A DNA stretch of 64,000 nucleotides. Origin: Halothiobacillus sp045689735 (GTDB taxonomy: Bacteria; Pseudomonadota; Gammaproteobacteria; Halothiobacillales; Halothiobacillaceae). The stretch lies in NCBI RefSeq assembly GCF_045689735.1, contig NZ_CP142685.1:186001-250000 (forward strand). Direction: 5' to 3'. The position numbers and the translations under genes were made by a program. Under the pieces are notes generated by a model. The model saw only the letters and a list, made by a program, of their open reading frames with translations. It was not told where the DNA came from and searched no databases. Shown piece by piece: positions 41,210-50,099 of the stretch (position 1 is its first letter; every line of letters begins with the position of its first letter).

Positions 41210-42373
41210 ATGCCAGACCAAACGCCCCCCACGCCCCCCGGCGCCCTGCTCATCACCCGCAACCTGCCACCACTGGTCGGGGGGATGGAACGCCTGGTGT
41301 GGCACCTGGTGGACGCCCTCGCGCAAGATTACCGCGTCCATGTCATCGGCCCTGCGGGCTGCGCGGCGCACTTGCCCACCGGGGTGACGGCGAACGAAAT
41401 CCCCATCACTCCGCTCTGGCGGTTCCTGCTGCGCACGAAGTGGCAGGCGTTGCTTCAAGCGTGGCGCTTGCGCCCTAAGGTCATCCTGGCGGGCAGCGGC
41501 CTCACCGCCCCTTTTGCCTGGCTCGCGGCGCGGCTTGTCGGTGCGCGCTGCGTCGTCTATCTGCACGGGCTGGATATTGAAGCCCAGCACCTGGCTTACC
41601 GCATCCTCTGGCGCCCCTTTTTCAAACGGTTCGATCGGGTATTCGTCAACAGCCGGTTCACCCGCGAACTGGCGCTGAATGCCGGTGTGCCCGAAGCACG
41701 GCTACAGATTCTGCACCCCGGCGTGACGCTGCCAGACTCTAGCCAGGCCGAACCGGCCCGAGCCGACTTCCGCCGCCGCCATCAACTGGGCGCGCAGCCC
41801 GTGCTGCTGTATGTCGGCCGGATCACCGCGCGCAAGGGGCTGCTGCCGTTTATCCGGGACATCTTCCCCCTTATTCTGCAAACCCGCCCCGACACCCGGC
41901 TGGTCGTGATTGGCGACGAACCCAAATGGGCGCTGAAGCAGGACAACAGCCTCGGCGCACAAATCCAGCACATCCTGAAGGCACGCGGGTTGACGGCGCA
42001 GGTTGATTTTTTGGGCGAACGCGCCCAAGACGACCCGGAACTAAGCGCTGCCTACTTCGCGGCGGATGCACTGATCTTCCCCGTGCAAAACACGCCCGGC
42101 GATAACGAAGGCTTTGGCATGGTCGCCATTGAAGCCGCCGCACACGGCCTGCCGACCGTCGCCTTCAATGCAGGGGGCGTGGGGGATGCTGTGGCTGATG
42201 GTGTATCCGGCCGGCTCGTTGCGGCGGGCGACCAAGCCGCCTTTGCCCGTGCGGCGCTCGACCTGCTGGCTCAAGCACCGGACTCGGCCAGCGTGCGTCG
42301 GTTCGCCCAACAATTTGCCTGGCCCGAATTTTCGGCCGCATTAACACGCGGACTCAACGAGGCGAGCGCATGA
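41210..42373 (+). CDS. GT4-family glycosyltransferase (surface polysaccharide)
   Basis: A 387-residue GT-B enzyme starting LLITRNLPPLVGGMERL. The C-terminal domain has LLYVGRITARKGLLPFI and GDNEGFGMVAIEAAAHGLP with the E-x7-E motif. It would transfer a sugar to a lipid-linked glycan intermediate. I start at the ATG at 41210, which has AGGAAG at good spacing; an in-frame ATG at 41177 would add 11 residues. It overlaps the next glycosyltransferase gene by four bases. It is the first gene of the polysaccharide islet and is still GC-rich like its flank. Confidence 0.9.
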   Translation: MPDQTPPTPPGALLITRNLPPLVGGMERLVWHLVDALAQDYRVHVIGPAGCAAHLPTGVTANEIPITPLWRFLLRTKWQALLQAWRLRPKVILAGSGLTAPFAWLAARLVGARCVVYLHGLDIEAQHLAYRILWRPFFKRFDRVFVNSRFTRELALNAGVPEARLQILHPGVTLPDSSQAEPARADFRRRHQLGAQPVLLYVGRITARKGLLPFIRDIFPLILQTRPDTRLVVIGDEPKWALKQDNSLGAQIQHILKARGLTAQVDFLGERAQDDPELSAAYFAADALIFPVQNTPGDNEGFGMVAIEAAAHGLPTVAFNAGGVGDAVADGVSGRLVAAGDQAAFARAALDLLAQAPDSASVRRFAQQFAWPEFSAALTRGLNEASA

Positions 42374-43311
42374 CAGACCCTTCTGCGCTCGCCTGTATTA
42401 CCGTGACCTACCACCCGGATTTTGTCATTCTGGCCAAGCAACTGCGCGCATTGCCCGAGCGCGCGCCCAAAATCGTGATTGATAACGACAGTACAGAACA
42501 AAGCCGCCGCGCGCTGGCGCAGCTCCAAACCGAAATCCCGAACCTGTACATTCAGCACAACGAACAAAATCTTGGGCTCGCAGCCGCACTCAATCAGGGC
42601 GCACGGTTTGCCCAGTCGCTCATTCCTTCCGAAGGGTTTATCCTGCTGCTCGATCAAGACAGTGAACCCCAACCCGGCAGTATCGACAGCCTGTTGCAAG
42701 GCTTTCATGCCTTGAGCTGTGCGGGCGAGCGCGTGGGTGCTGTCGGCCCAACACTGCAAGATGCCGATACCGGCCTAAGCCACGGGTTTCATCAACAAAC
42801 CCGCTGGCGCTGGCGGCGCGTTCACCCCGCCGCCACCGACACGCAGCCGGTGCCCTGCACCAACTTGAATGGCAGCGGCACGCTCATGCCCCTGAACATC
42901 TTTCTGGAACAGGGCGGGCTGGACGAAGCACTCTTCATCGACCATGTGGATACCGAGTGGTCCTTCCGCTTGCTCGCGGCGGGTTACACGCTTTGGGGGA
43001 TTCCACAAGCCATATTTATTCACAGAATGGGGCAAGCGAGCATACGATATTGGCTGTTCGGCTGGCGCCTCTGGCCTTCCCGATCCCCCGCGCGGCATTA
43101 TTACCTGTTTCGCAATGCCATCTGGCTTATGCGGCGCGATTATGTCTCTCGGGTTTGGAAGTTTTGGGTGGTAATAAAATTGCTTGTAACAATGCTCAGA
43201 GAGTTATTTCTAAACCCCAATCGAAAGCAGCAAGCACGAATGATGATTTATGGGGTTATTTCTGGGAAATATAATAAAAAAATAACAGGCGGAGGTGGTG
43301 ATAAAGTATGA
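42370..43311 (+). CDS. GT2-family (rhamnosyltransferase-like) glycosyltransferase
   Basis: A 313-residue GT-A enzyme: CITVTYHPDFVILAKQL, VIDNDSTEQS, QNLGLAAALNQGA and the metal-binding LLDQDSEPQPGS, followed by EALFIDHVDTEWSFRL. The overall pattern matches RfbN-like rhamnosyltransferases of O-antigen and exopolysaccharide loci. Base composition changes inside the gene: the first ~680 bases are GC-rich, while the last ~200 are distinctly AT-rich, marking the edge of the imported core. It overlaps both neighbours by four bases. Confidence 0.91.
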   Translation: MTDPSALACITVTYHPDFVILAKQLRALPERAPKIVIDNDSTEQSRRALAQLQTEIPNLYIQHNEQNLGLAAALNQGARFAQSLIPSEGFILLLDQDSEPQPGSIDSLLQGFHALSCAGERVGAVGPTLQDADTGLSHGFHQQTRWRWRRVHPAATDTQPVPCTNLNGSGTLMPLNIFLEQGGLDEALFIDHVDTEWSFRLLAAGYTLWGIPQAIFIHRMGQASIRYWLFGWRLWPSRSPARHYYLFRNAIWLMRRDYVSRVWKFWVVIKLLVTMLRELFLNPNRKQQARMMIYGVISGKYNKKITGGGGDKV

Positions 43312-44264
43312 GCCAGTTGTCCACGCAAGATGTGAAAGTGAGTGTTATTATCCCAACATTTAATAGAAGTGCGGTGATAGCCGAAAGCATAAATTCTGTG
43401 CTGGAGCAAAGCTTCAAGGAGTTGGAGTTAATTATTGTTGATGATGGTTCGTCCGATAACACCGAAGATATAATCAATAAAATAAACGACAAGAGGGTTG
43501 TCTACATTAGGAATGAGCAGAATAAGGGGGCTGCCGAATCAAGAAATATTGGAATATGGAAGGCGAGTGCTGAAATAATTGCATTCCAGGATAGCGATGA
43601 TATCTGGTTGAGAGATAAGCTGAAAAAAAGCATGCTTGCCTTGGGGGATAATCCAGATGCTATCGGGGTATTTAGTAGTTTCATTCAATTAGACCCGAAG
43701 GGGAAAAATTTCACCCGAAAGGGGTTCGACTCAAAGGGGAAAAATCAGCACGATGAAATCCTTTATAAAAATTTCATAGGCACTCCTTGTGCGGTTGTAA
43801 GAAAAAAATATCTTTTAGAGGTGGGTGGGTTCGACGAAAATCTGCCTGCTTTAGAAGATTGGGACTTGTTTATAAGATTGACTAAACTGGGTCGTATGGC
43901 ATATATCCCCGAATCAATGGTTGTGACAAGAAAATCACGCGGGAGCCTCTCGGCAGATAAATCGGCAGATAGAGATGCTCTTGAGATGATTTATAATAAA
44001 AACCTCGCGGAGATAAAAAGCAAAAACATGCTTGATGCTAAATGGCACAGTAGGCTTGGGCAGTTGCACATTTTGACGGGGCGACAGGAAACAGGGAGGG
44101 CTCACCTTTTTTCATCATTGAAGCTGAATCCGAAAAACATAAGATACTTTGTTGAATGCTTTTCATCCGTAACCTATCGGGGTTTTCTGTATAAAATTCT
44201 TGCCAATGTTTATTCTAGGGTTTCTCTACTGATGGGCTCTAGGAAATATAAAAATCAGGGATGA
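43308..44264 (+). CDS. GT2-family glycosyltransferase (AT-rich core gene)
   Basis: A 318-residue inverting GT-A enzyme: VSVIIPTFNRSAVIAESI, LIIVDDGSSDNTED, GAAESRNIGIWKAS, FQDSDDIW (metal-binding DxD-type) and the acceptor-side LPALEDWDLFIRL. The gene is AT-rich with A/T-ending codons, unlike the GC-rich flanks, which suggests recent acquisition. It starts inside the last bases of the upstream glycosyltransferase. It probably adds a sugar during surface glycan assembly; acceptor and donor unknown. Confidence 0.91.
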   Translation: MSQLSTQDVKVSVIIPTFNRSAVIAESINSVLEQSFKELELIIVDDGSSDNTEDIINKINDKRVVYIRNEQNKGAAESRNIGIWKASAEIIAFQDSDDIWLRDKLKKSMLALGDNPDAIGVFSSFIQLDPKGKNFTRKGFDSKGKNQHDEILYKNFIGTPCAVVRKKYLLEVGGFDENLPALEDWDLFIRLTKLGRMAYIPESMVVTRKSRGSLSADKSADRDALEMIYNKNLAEIKSKNMLDAKWHSRLGQLHILTGRQETGRAHLFSSLKLNPKNIRYFVECFSSVTYRGFLYKILANVYSRVSLLMGSRKYKNQG

Positions 44265-44267
44265 ATA

Positions 44268-45142
44268 ATGAAATATGTCTCGAGAAAAAGCAGCGGCGTG
44301 GAAAAGATAATTAAAACGCTTGCGGTAAAATTGAATGTTTTTTATGCCAGGCGATATGTAAAAGATTATCCGCAAATGGCTGTGTATGCATTCGATGAAA
44401 TAGGGATAAATATCAATAACAATGGGAGGTATGAACGGCAAATTCTCGAGGCTGCTATGGATTTCTTGGTGAATTCGATCGGAATTAGAACGGGTGTTTG
44501 TTTCGATGTGGGGGCAAATATAGGTAATCACGCTCTTTATTTTGATGATTTTTTAGCGAAATTTACTGCTTTGAACCAAACCCCAAGGTTTTTGATTTGC
44601 TGGCGATAAATATTCGGCTTGCAAAAAATAAAGTAATGATTTTCAATCATGGGTTGGGTGACAAAGATGAGCAGCTCCTTTTTTCGGAAAATAATATAAA
44701 TATCGGAGCTTCTGGGTTCTGCGTTGGTGATTTCCGGAAAAATATGAGTGGGGGTTTGGTTCTTCCACTAAAGAAAATTGATGGGCTTGATTTATGCGGT
44801 TCGGGTGTTGACTTGCTAAAGATTGATGTTGAGGGATTTGAGGAGAGAGTTATTCTGGGTGCTTCTGAAACTATTAAAAAACACCGCCCTGTGATTATTT
44901 TTGAGCAAAACAAATCTGAGTTCTTCAATGGCACAAGTCGTACCATTGATCTGATAAAATCATTTGGTTATGATTTTTACAGCCTGAGGACAAACTGGTA
45001 TTTTGGTGAGCATCTGCTGTTGAAGGCTTTGTCATTAATTGTTAGATCCGTTGTTGGGGATAGAGTTATTATAGAGGCTGAAGAAAAATTCAAACATAAA
45101 AATCATCTGATGATTATTGCTGTTCCTTGGGGCTTGGGTTAG
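44268..45142 (+). pseudogene. FkbM-family methyltransferase with a frameshift
   Basis: Two overlapping open frames encode the two halves of one SAM-dependent FkbM-type methyltransferase. The first frame (44268-44609) carries the SAM-binding VCFDVGANIGNHALYF. In the expected continuation, CFEPNPKVFDLLAINI is readable only in the +1-shifted frame that runs to 45142 and ends with EGFEERVILGASETI-like family segments. Restoring one T in the run at 44562-44564 would join them. So a single-base deletion, or a base-call error in the T run, splits the gene. FkbM enzymes O-methylate sugars or polyketides; here a methyl-capped glycan would fit. Active only if the shift is an artefact or is bypassed. 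Confidence 0.82.
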
Positions 45143-46435
45143 TTATTGTTTTGTGGGTTGCGTTTTGTGGATTTTTTTGTTTTGTCGTAAATTGCGCATT
45201 ACAAGGAGCCAGCCGGAAATTGCCATTACTGTTTCTGAGCCGAGCAGAGCCATAATCATGCCGGTTATAAAATATTTTGGTGCCAAGATGTATGCCAGCG
45301 CAGACAAAGTAATGATGCCGAGTAATTCAATTCCGCTTCTTGATAGAGGTTTATTTTGGGTCATAAGTATTGTGCCCGCAGCCATTCTCAGTGCCAGTAT
45401 CGGAATCAAAAATGTTGCATACCTTATTATCTGACTGGACGATGAAAAATCCTTTCCAAAGAAAACAGCTATTGTCGGAGCCAGTATAAATGCTACACCT
45501 GATAATAATATCCCAGCTAGAAAAGTAGTGTTAAATATTTTTTTTATTAAGCCGATTTTATTGTCATTCTCTTCGGCGGCTATCTTAAATAATCGCGGCA
45601 TTGCTGTCATCAGCATGGCCATTATTGGTAGAACTGCAGCACTTACAATTCGTATGCTGGCTGAATACAACCCCGCAGAATTTAACGGCATGAGTTTTAC
45701 TGCGAGAGCTTTATCTATCTCCCCGGGGCCGAGAGCTGTCAATGTATTAACTGCAAAGCTCGTCGCTTGTTTTATCTCATCCTTAGTGGGTAATCGCCAG
45801 GCTAGAATTTTTGGCCATGGCTCGGGTAGGTGCCAAACTGAAAAAAATACAGCCAATCCTGTTGCAAGTAGATAGCCCGCGGCAAAGAAGTGCAGAGGAT
45901 TTTGCGGATGGGTAGCCCACAAACTAGTAGCCACCAACAGCCTCAATCCCAAGGGCAGGGTCATCAGTAATTGTGACCGTGCGATGTGACCATGCGCTTG
46001 ATGCTCAACGCTTGCCAGTGTGATTAGGGGTTGCAATAGCAGCTCGGCTGCGCCAATCGCGAGAATGATTTCTAAGCCAATTCCCGTTTGGTTTAGTAAC
46101 CATGATCCCAGCGGTACATAAATCAAGAATAATAGTCCGCTCGCAAGTAGGGTCGTGGGCAACGCATAAGGTAGAACCGCATGGCGACGAAGGTGTTCTT
46201 TTGACACTTCACCCAGTAGTACAAGGTGCGTGCCGAGTGTTGAGAGCGAGCCCAGTAATACGGCCAGTGCAACAATGCCCGAAAACGCGCCGAAGTGTGC
46301 CGCACCCAGCATGCGAGCCACGATCAATAGCGTTCCGGCCTGCACGAGCAACCGCAGCACCAGCACACCAGTCGTGCGGACCGTTGCTTTGGCAATCTGG
46401 CCGGAAAACAAGTGGGTTAGGCGAGTTTTGAGCAA
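45143..46435 (-). CDS. Wzx-type oligosaccharide flippase
   Basis: A 430-residue membrane protein with about 12 hydrophobic helices, LLVRLLVQAGTLLIVARMLG, FAVNTLTALGPGEIDKALA and YSASIRIVSAAVLPIMAMLM, as in MATE/MVF-type polysaccharide flippases. It would turn lipid-linked oligosaccharide to the periplasmic face. The TTG at 46433-46435 is the only start that gives a full first helix, and GGAAG precedes it. It is oriented opposite to the glycosyltransferase genes, convergent with the frameshifted FkbM gene, with adjacent stops. The 3' part is AT-rich and the 5' part is GC-rich. No Wzy polymerase gene is visible in the window. Confidence 0.88.
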   Translation of the reverse strand: MLKTRLTHLFSGQIAKATVRTTGVLVLRLLVQAGTLLIVARMLGAAHFGAFSGIVALAVLLGSLSTLGTHLVLLGEVSKEHLRRHAVLPYALPTTLLASGLLFLIYVPLGSWLLNQTGIGLEIILAIGAAELLLQPLITLASVEHQAHGHIARSQLLMTLPLGLRLLVATSLWATHPQNPLHFFAAGYLLATGLAVFFSVWHLPEPWPKILAWRLPTKDEIKQATSFAVNTLTALGPGEIDKALAVKLMPLNSAGLYSASIRIVSAAVLPIMAMLMTAMPRLFKIAAEENDNKIGLIKKIFNTTFLAGILLSGVAFILAPTIAVFFGKDFSSSSQIIRYATFLIPILALRMAAGTILMTQNKPLSRSGIELLGIITLSALAYILAPKYFITGMIMALLGSETVMAISGWLLVMRNLRQNKKIHKTQPTKQ

Positions 46436-46539
46436 TGAACACTTCCTGTGAGAACGGTCTGTTAGCGATGTTTTATGCGTCGGTTATAAGGTTCCCTTCA
46501 GTTCCCGGCGCGCAGGCATGTGGGGGATGGGCGACTGCT

Positions 46540-47121
46540 TTACATCGCCACGCCATCCCGCGCGAGGAAGACGCCTTCATACACCGCCGCCACGGCGATT
46601 TCGGCATTGACGCAGGCGAGGGGAAAGGTGCCGTCGGTGTATTCATCGGGCAGCCAGTCCTGCGTGCGGCGATAGACTTCGATCCGGGGTTCATCCTGCG
46701 CTACGAGGAGGTATTCCTGCAAGCTCGGCAGGGTGATGTAGGAGAGCAGCTTTTCCCGGCGGTCGAAGCGTTCGGTGTGGGGGCTGAGCACTTCGACGAT
46801 CAGGCGGGGGCGGGTGGTGAAGTAGTCTTCGCGGTCGTCCGGGTCGCAGGTGAGCACGAGGTCGGGGTAGTAGAACAGGGTTTTGCCGTGGATTTCCAGC
46901 CGCACTTTCATGTCGTTGGCGAAGAGTTGGCAGGGGGTGTGATTCAGGAGCGGTCGCAATTTGACGGCCAGATTCATGCAGATCAGTCCATGCCGCCGGC
47001 TCGCGCCGGTCATGGCGTGGACGATGCCATCGATGTATTCATGGCGCATCTGGCCGTCTTGTTCGCCGGCGAGGTAATCTTCAACGGAAACAAAGGGTTG
47101 GGCTGCGGCTTGCGGGATCAT
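46540..47121 (-). CDS. Uma2-family (DUF820) PD-(D/E)XK-like protein
   Basis: A 193-residue cytosolic protein of the Uma2 family, a restriction-endonuclease-like fold with unknown physiological role. Seen: VSVEDYLAGEQ, RHEYIDGIVHAMTGAS (first acidic site), YPDLVLTCDPDD (PD residue), and RPRLIVEVLSPHTERFDRREKLLSYI with the E-V and basic residues of the core. The gene lies inside the polysaccharide islet between the flippase and the nucleotide-sugar dehydrogenase, GC-rich unlike the core. Members are often multicopy and mobile in bacteria; the insertion here may be recent. Confidence 0.88.
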   Translation of the reverse strand: MIPQAAAQPFVSVEDYLAGEQDGQMRHEYIDGIVHAMTGASRRHGLICMNLAVKLRPLLNHTPCQLFANDMKVRLEIHGKTLFYYPDLVLTCDPDDREDYFTTRPRLIVEVLSPHTERFDRREKLLSYITLPSLQEYLLVAQDEPRIEVYRRTQDWLPDEYTDGTFPLACVNAEIAVAAVYEGVFLARDGVAM

Positions 47122-47219
47122 GGCTCGGTGCTCCGGTTAGGCGGTGGCGGTGTGCAGCATAACGCAATTCCTTGTTGGGGCGCGGGCGGCGGTTTTCCGG
47201 TTGCGCAGCGCGAGTTGCC

Positions 47220-48506
47220 CTACAAGCGGATATCCGCCTCGTGTGCGGCGAATAGCTGTTTGACATCGTAGAGCACATGCGCGGGCTTGCCCAGGGCGTG
47301 AATCTGGGCGGCGCCCATCGCTTTGAATTCTCGATGCGCCACGGCCAGTACGATGCCGTCATACTGGCCGGGCGGTGGGCTGTCGATCAGGTCGAGGCCG
47401 TATTCGTGTTGGGCGCAGGCGGCATCGGCCCAAGGGTCGTGCACATCCACGCAGAGGCCGTAGTCTTTGAGTTCGTGAATCACATCGATCACGCGGGTAT
47501 TGCGCAGATCCGGGCAGTTTTCCTTGAAGGTGAGCCCCAGAACGAGTACGCGCGCGCCCTGGACGACGATGCCTTTTTTCAGCATGGCCTTGACCATTTG
47601 CCCGGCGACATAGGCGCCCATGCCGTCGTTGATGCGCCGTCCGGCGAGGATCATTTCCGGGTGGTGGCCGAGTTGTTGCGCCTTGTGGGTGAGGTAATAG
47701 GGATCGACCCCGATGCAGTGGCCGCCGACGAGCCCCGGTCGAAAGGGCAGAAAGTTCCATTTGCTGCCCGCTGCGTCCAGCACCGCCTGGGTGTCCAGCC
47801 CCATGCGGTTGAACAGCATGGCCAGTTCGTTGATCAGGGCGATGTTGACATCCCGCTGGGTGTTTTCGATGACCTTGGCGGCTTCGGCGACGCGGATGCT
47901 GGGCGCGGGATGGGTGCCCGCCGTGATGATCTGCCGATACAGGGCATCGACTTGGGCGGCCACCTCGGGGGTGGAGCCGGAGGTGACTTTTTTGATGCTC
48001 GGCAGGCGGTGGGCTTTGTCGCCGGGGTTGATGCGTTCCGGGCTGTAGCCGCAGAAAAAGTCGGTATTGAAGCGCAGGCCGGAGTGCCGCTCCAGCACCG
48101 GCACGCAGTCTTCTTCGGTGGCACCGGGATACACGGTGGATTCGTAAATGACGATGTCGCCCGGCTTCAGCACCTTGCCGACGGTTTCACTCGCGCGAAT
48201 CAGCGGGCTGAGATCGGGGCGTTTGTGTTCGTCAATCGGGGTCGGCACGGTGACGATGAAGAGGTTGGCGGCGCGCAGTGCCTCGGGGTCGTCCGTGTAG
48301 CGCAGGTGGCTGGCCTGACGAAGTTCCTCGGCCGCCACTTCCCGCGTGCGATCAACGCCTTGCTGAAGCTGGGCAATCCGCCCCGAGTCGATATCGAAAC
48401 CGAGCACGGGGCGAATCTTGCCGAATTCAACGGCCAGCGGCAGGCCGACATAGCCTAATCCGATAATGGCCAGGGTGCCGGTGGGCGCTGGGGTGGGGTA
48501 CTGCAT
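47220..48506 (-). CDS. tviB: UDP-N-acetyl-hexosamine / nucleotide-sugar 6-dehydrogenase (TviB/WbpO/WbpA-like)
   Basis: A 428-residue UDP-sugar dehydrogenase: NAD-binding GLGYVGLPLAVEFG at residues 17-30, VPTPIDEHKRPDLS, YESTVYPGATEEDC, SPERINPGDKAH, and the catalytic cysteine in GGHCIGVDPYY. It oxidises C6 of UDP-GlcNAc/GalNAc or a similar sugar to a uronic acid used in capsule or O-antigen. It is closest in style to TviB/VipA/WbpO. The ATG at 48504-48506 is suitable. It flanks the polysaccharide islet on the right side in GC-rich sequence. The gene symbol is by family, not exact orthology. Confidence 0.9.
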   Translation of the reverse strand: MQYPTPAPTGTLAIIGLGYVGLPLAVEFGKIRPVLGFDIDSGRIAQLQQGVDRTREVAAEELRQASHLRYTDDPEALRAANLFIVTVPTPIDEHKRPDLSPLIRASETVGKVLKPGDIVIYESTVYPGATEEDCVPVLERHSGLRFNTDFFCGYSPERINPGDKAHRLPSIKKVTSGSTPEVAAQVDALYRQIITAGTHPAPSIRVAEAAKVIENTQRDVNIALINELAMLFNRMGLDTQAVLDAAGSKWNFLPFRPGLVGGHCIGVDPYYLTHKAQQLGHHPEMILAGRRINDGMGAYVAGQMVKAMLKKGIVVQGARVLVLGLTFKENCPDLRNTRVIDVIHELKDYGLCVDVHDPWADAACAQHEYGLDLIDSPPPGQYDGIVLAVAHREFKAMGAAQIHALGKPAHVLYDVKQLFAAHEADIRL

Positions 48507-48665
48507 CAGTGGTCATCCCTGGGGTTGGCGGGCGGCGTTCCCGGCCGCGAAGTTCGCTGCGTATCTTAGCAGGACGCCGCGCGCATCGGGCAGGCCGCGC
48601 AAGGGGCGGTTGGTTTGATCAGTCCGCCCCCGACCCCGCCGCTTCGAGCCTGCGCCCAAGGGGTT

Positions 48666-50099
48666 TTAGTCTTCGCCGGTGAGTTCTTTGAGTTTGCGGG
48701 TGACGGTGTTGCGCCCCCAGCCGATGAGGGCGGCGGCTTGTTGTTTGTGTCCGCCCGTGAATTGCAGGGCGGCTTTGAGCAGGGTGCGTTCGAATGCCGG
48801 CGCTGCCGTGGCGAGTAGATCCTGGTCGCCGGCGGCAAGGCGGGCTTCCGCCCAGCGTTTGAGGTCGCCCGTCCATTGCGCGAGCAGACTGTCATCGCTG
48901 GCAGCACCTTCGCTGCGGCCATGTTGGCTGAGGCTGTCGGGCAGGTCTTCGGTGCCGATTTCATGCCCCGGCGCCATGACGGTGAGCCAGCGGGCGGTAT
49001 TTTCCAGTTCGCGCACATTCCCCGGCCAGTCGTGTTGACTGAGTTTGGCGAGCGCCTGCGGGTGGATGGTTTTGACCGGCACGCCGAGTTCTTTGGCGGC
49101 GCGGCCAAGAAAATAGCGCAGCAGTTGGGGGATGTCCTCCCGCCGTTCGCGCAGGGCGGGCAGTTTGAGGCGGATGACATTGAGGCGGTGGAACAGGTCT
49201 TCCCGGAATTGGCCGCTGCTGACGCGGTCTTCCAGCCGTTGATGGGTGGCGGCGATGATGCGCACATCGGTACGGATGAGTTGGGTTCCGCCGACGCGGT
49301 AAAACTGGCCATCGGCCAGCACGCGCAGCAGGCGGGTTTGCAGGTCGAGCGGCATGTCGCCGATTTCGTCGAGGAAGAGGGTGCCGCCGTGTGCTTGTTC
49401 GAAACGGCCAACCCGTTGGCCGGCCGCGCCGGTGAAGGCGCCCTTTTCATGGCCGAAGAGTTCGGATTCGAGCAGATCTTTGGGGATGGCGGCGGTGTTG
49501 AGCGCGACGAACGGGCCGTTGCGGCGCAGGCTGTGCTGATGCAGGGCGCGGGCGACCAGCTCTTTTCCCGTGCCGGATTCCCCATTGATGAGCACCGTGA
49601 CATTCGAACGGGCCAGGCGGCCAATCGCACGGAAGATTTCCTGCATGGCCGGGGCATTCCCGATCAGATCGGTTTGCGCGCCGTCCTCCGGGCGGCTGGC
49701 GGTGCTGCCGTCGGCGGGTTGGCGGCTCGCCAGTGCGCGTTGCGCCAGACGAATAGCATCGTCGATGTCGAAGGGCTTGGGCAGGTAATCGAAGGCGCCA
49801 CCCTCAAAGGCATTGACGGCACTATCGAGGTCGGAATGCGCGGTCATGATGATGATCGGCAGATCGGGCAGGCTCTGACCGAGGGCGTTGAGCAGGCTTA
49901 GGCCATCTTCACCGGGCATGCGGATGTCGGAAAACAGCACATCGGGCGTGCCGGTTTTCAGCCGGGTGCGCAGGGCATTGGCGTTTTCGAACGATTCCAC
50001 GACGAATCCAGCCGATTTGAGTGCCCGCTCCAGCACCCAGCGGATGCTGTGATCGTCGTCCACAATCCAGACTTTGGCGGAGGTTTTCGTAGGGGTCAT
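48666..50099 (-). CDS. ntrC: Nitrogen regulation response regulator NtrC
   Basis: A 477-residue sigma-54 activator. Receiver domain with Asp58 (FSDIRMPG), central AAA+ domain with Walker A GESGTGKE, the sigma-54-contacting GAFTGA loop, and GTLFLDEIGDMP as Walker B, and a C-terminal Fis-type HTH (ALIGWGRNTVTRKLKEL). It activates nitrogen-assimilation genes when phosphorylated by NtrB. It overlaps the ntrB stop by four bases, the standard coupled arrangement. Its target site and a candidate RpoN promoter lie upstream of ntrB, so self-regulation is likely. Confidence 0.96.
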   Translation of the reverse strand: MTPTKTSAKVWIVDDDHSIRWVLERALKSAGFVVESFENANALRTRLKTGTPDVLFSDIRMPGEDGLSLLNALGQSLPDLPIIIMTAHSDLDSAVNAFEGGAFDYLPKPFDIDDAIRLAQRALASRQPADGSTASRPEDGAQTDLIGNAPAMQEIFRAIGRLARSNVTVLINGESGTGKELVARALHQHSLRRNGPFVALNTAAIPKDLLESELFGHEKGAFTGAAGQRVGRFEQAHGGTLFLDEIGDMPLDLQTRLLRVLADGQFYRVGGTQLIRTDVRIIAATHQRLEDRVSSGQFREDLFHRLNVIRLKLPALRERREDIPQLLRYFLGRAAKELGVPVKTIHPQALAKLSQHDWPGNVRELENTARWLTVMAPGHEIGTEDLPDSLSQHGRSEGAASDDSLLAQWTGDLKRWAEARLAAGDQDLLATAAPAFERTLLKAALQFTGGHKQQAAALIGWGRNTVTRKLKELTGED

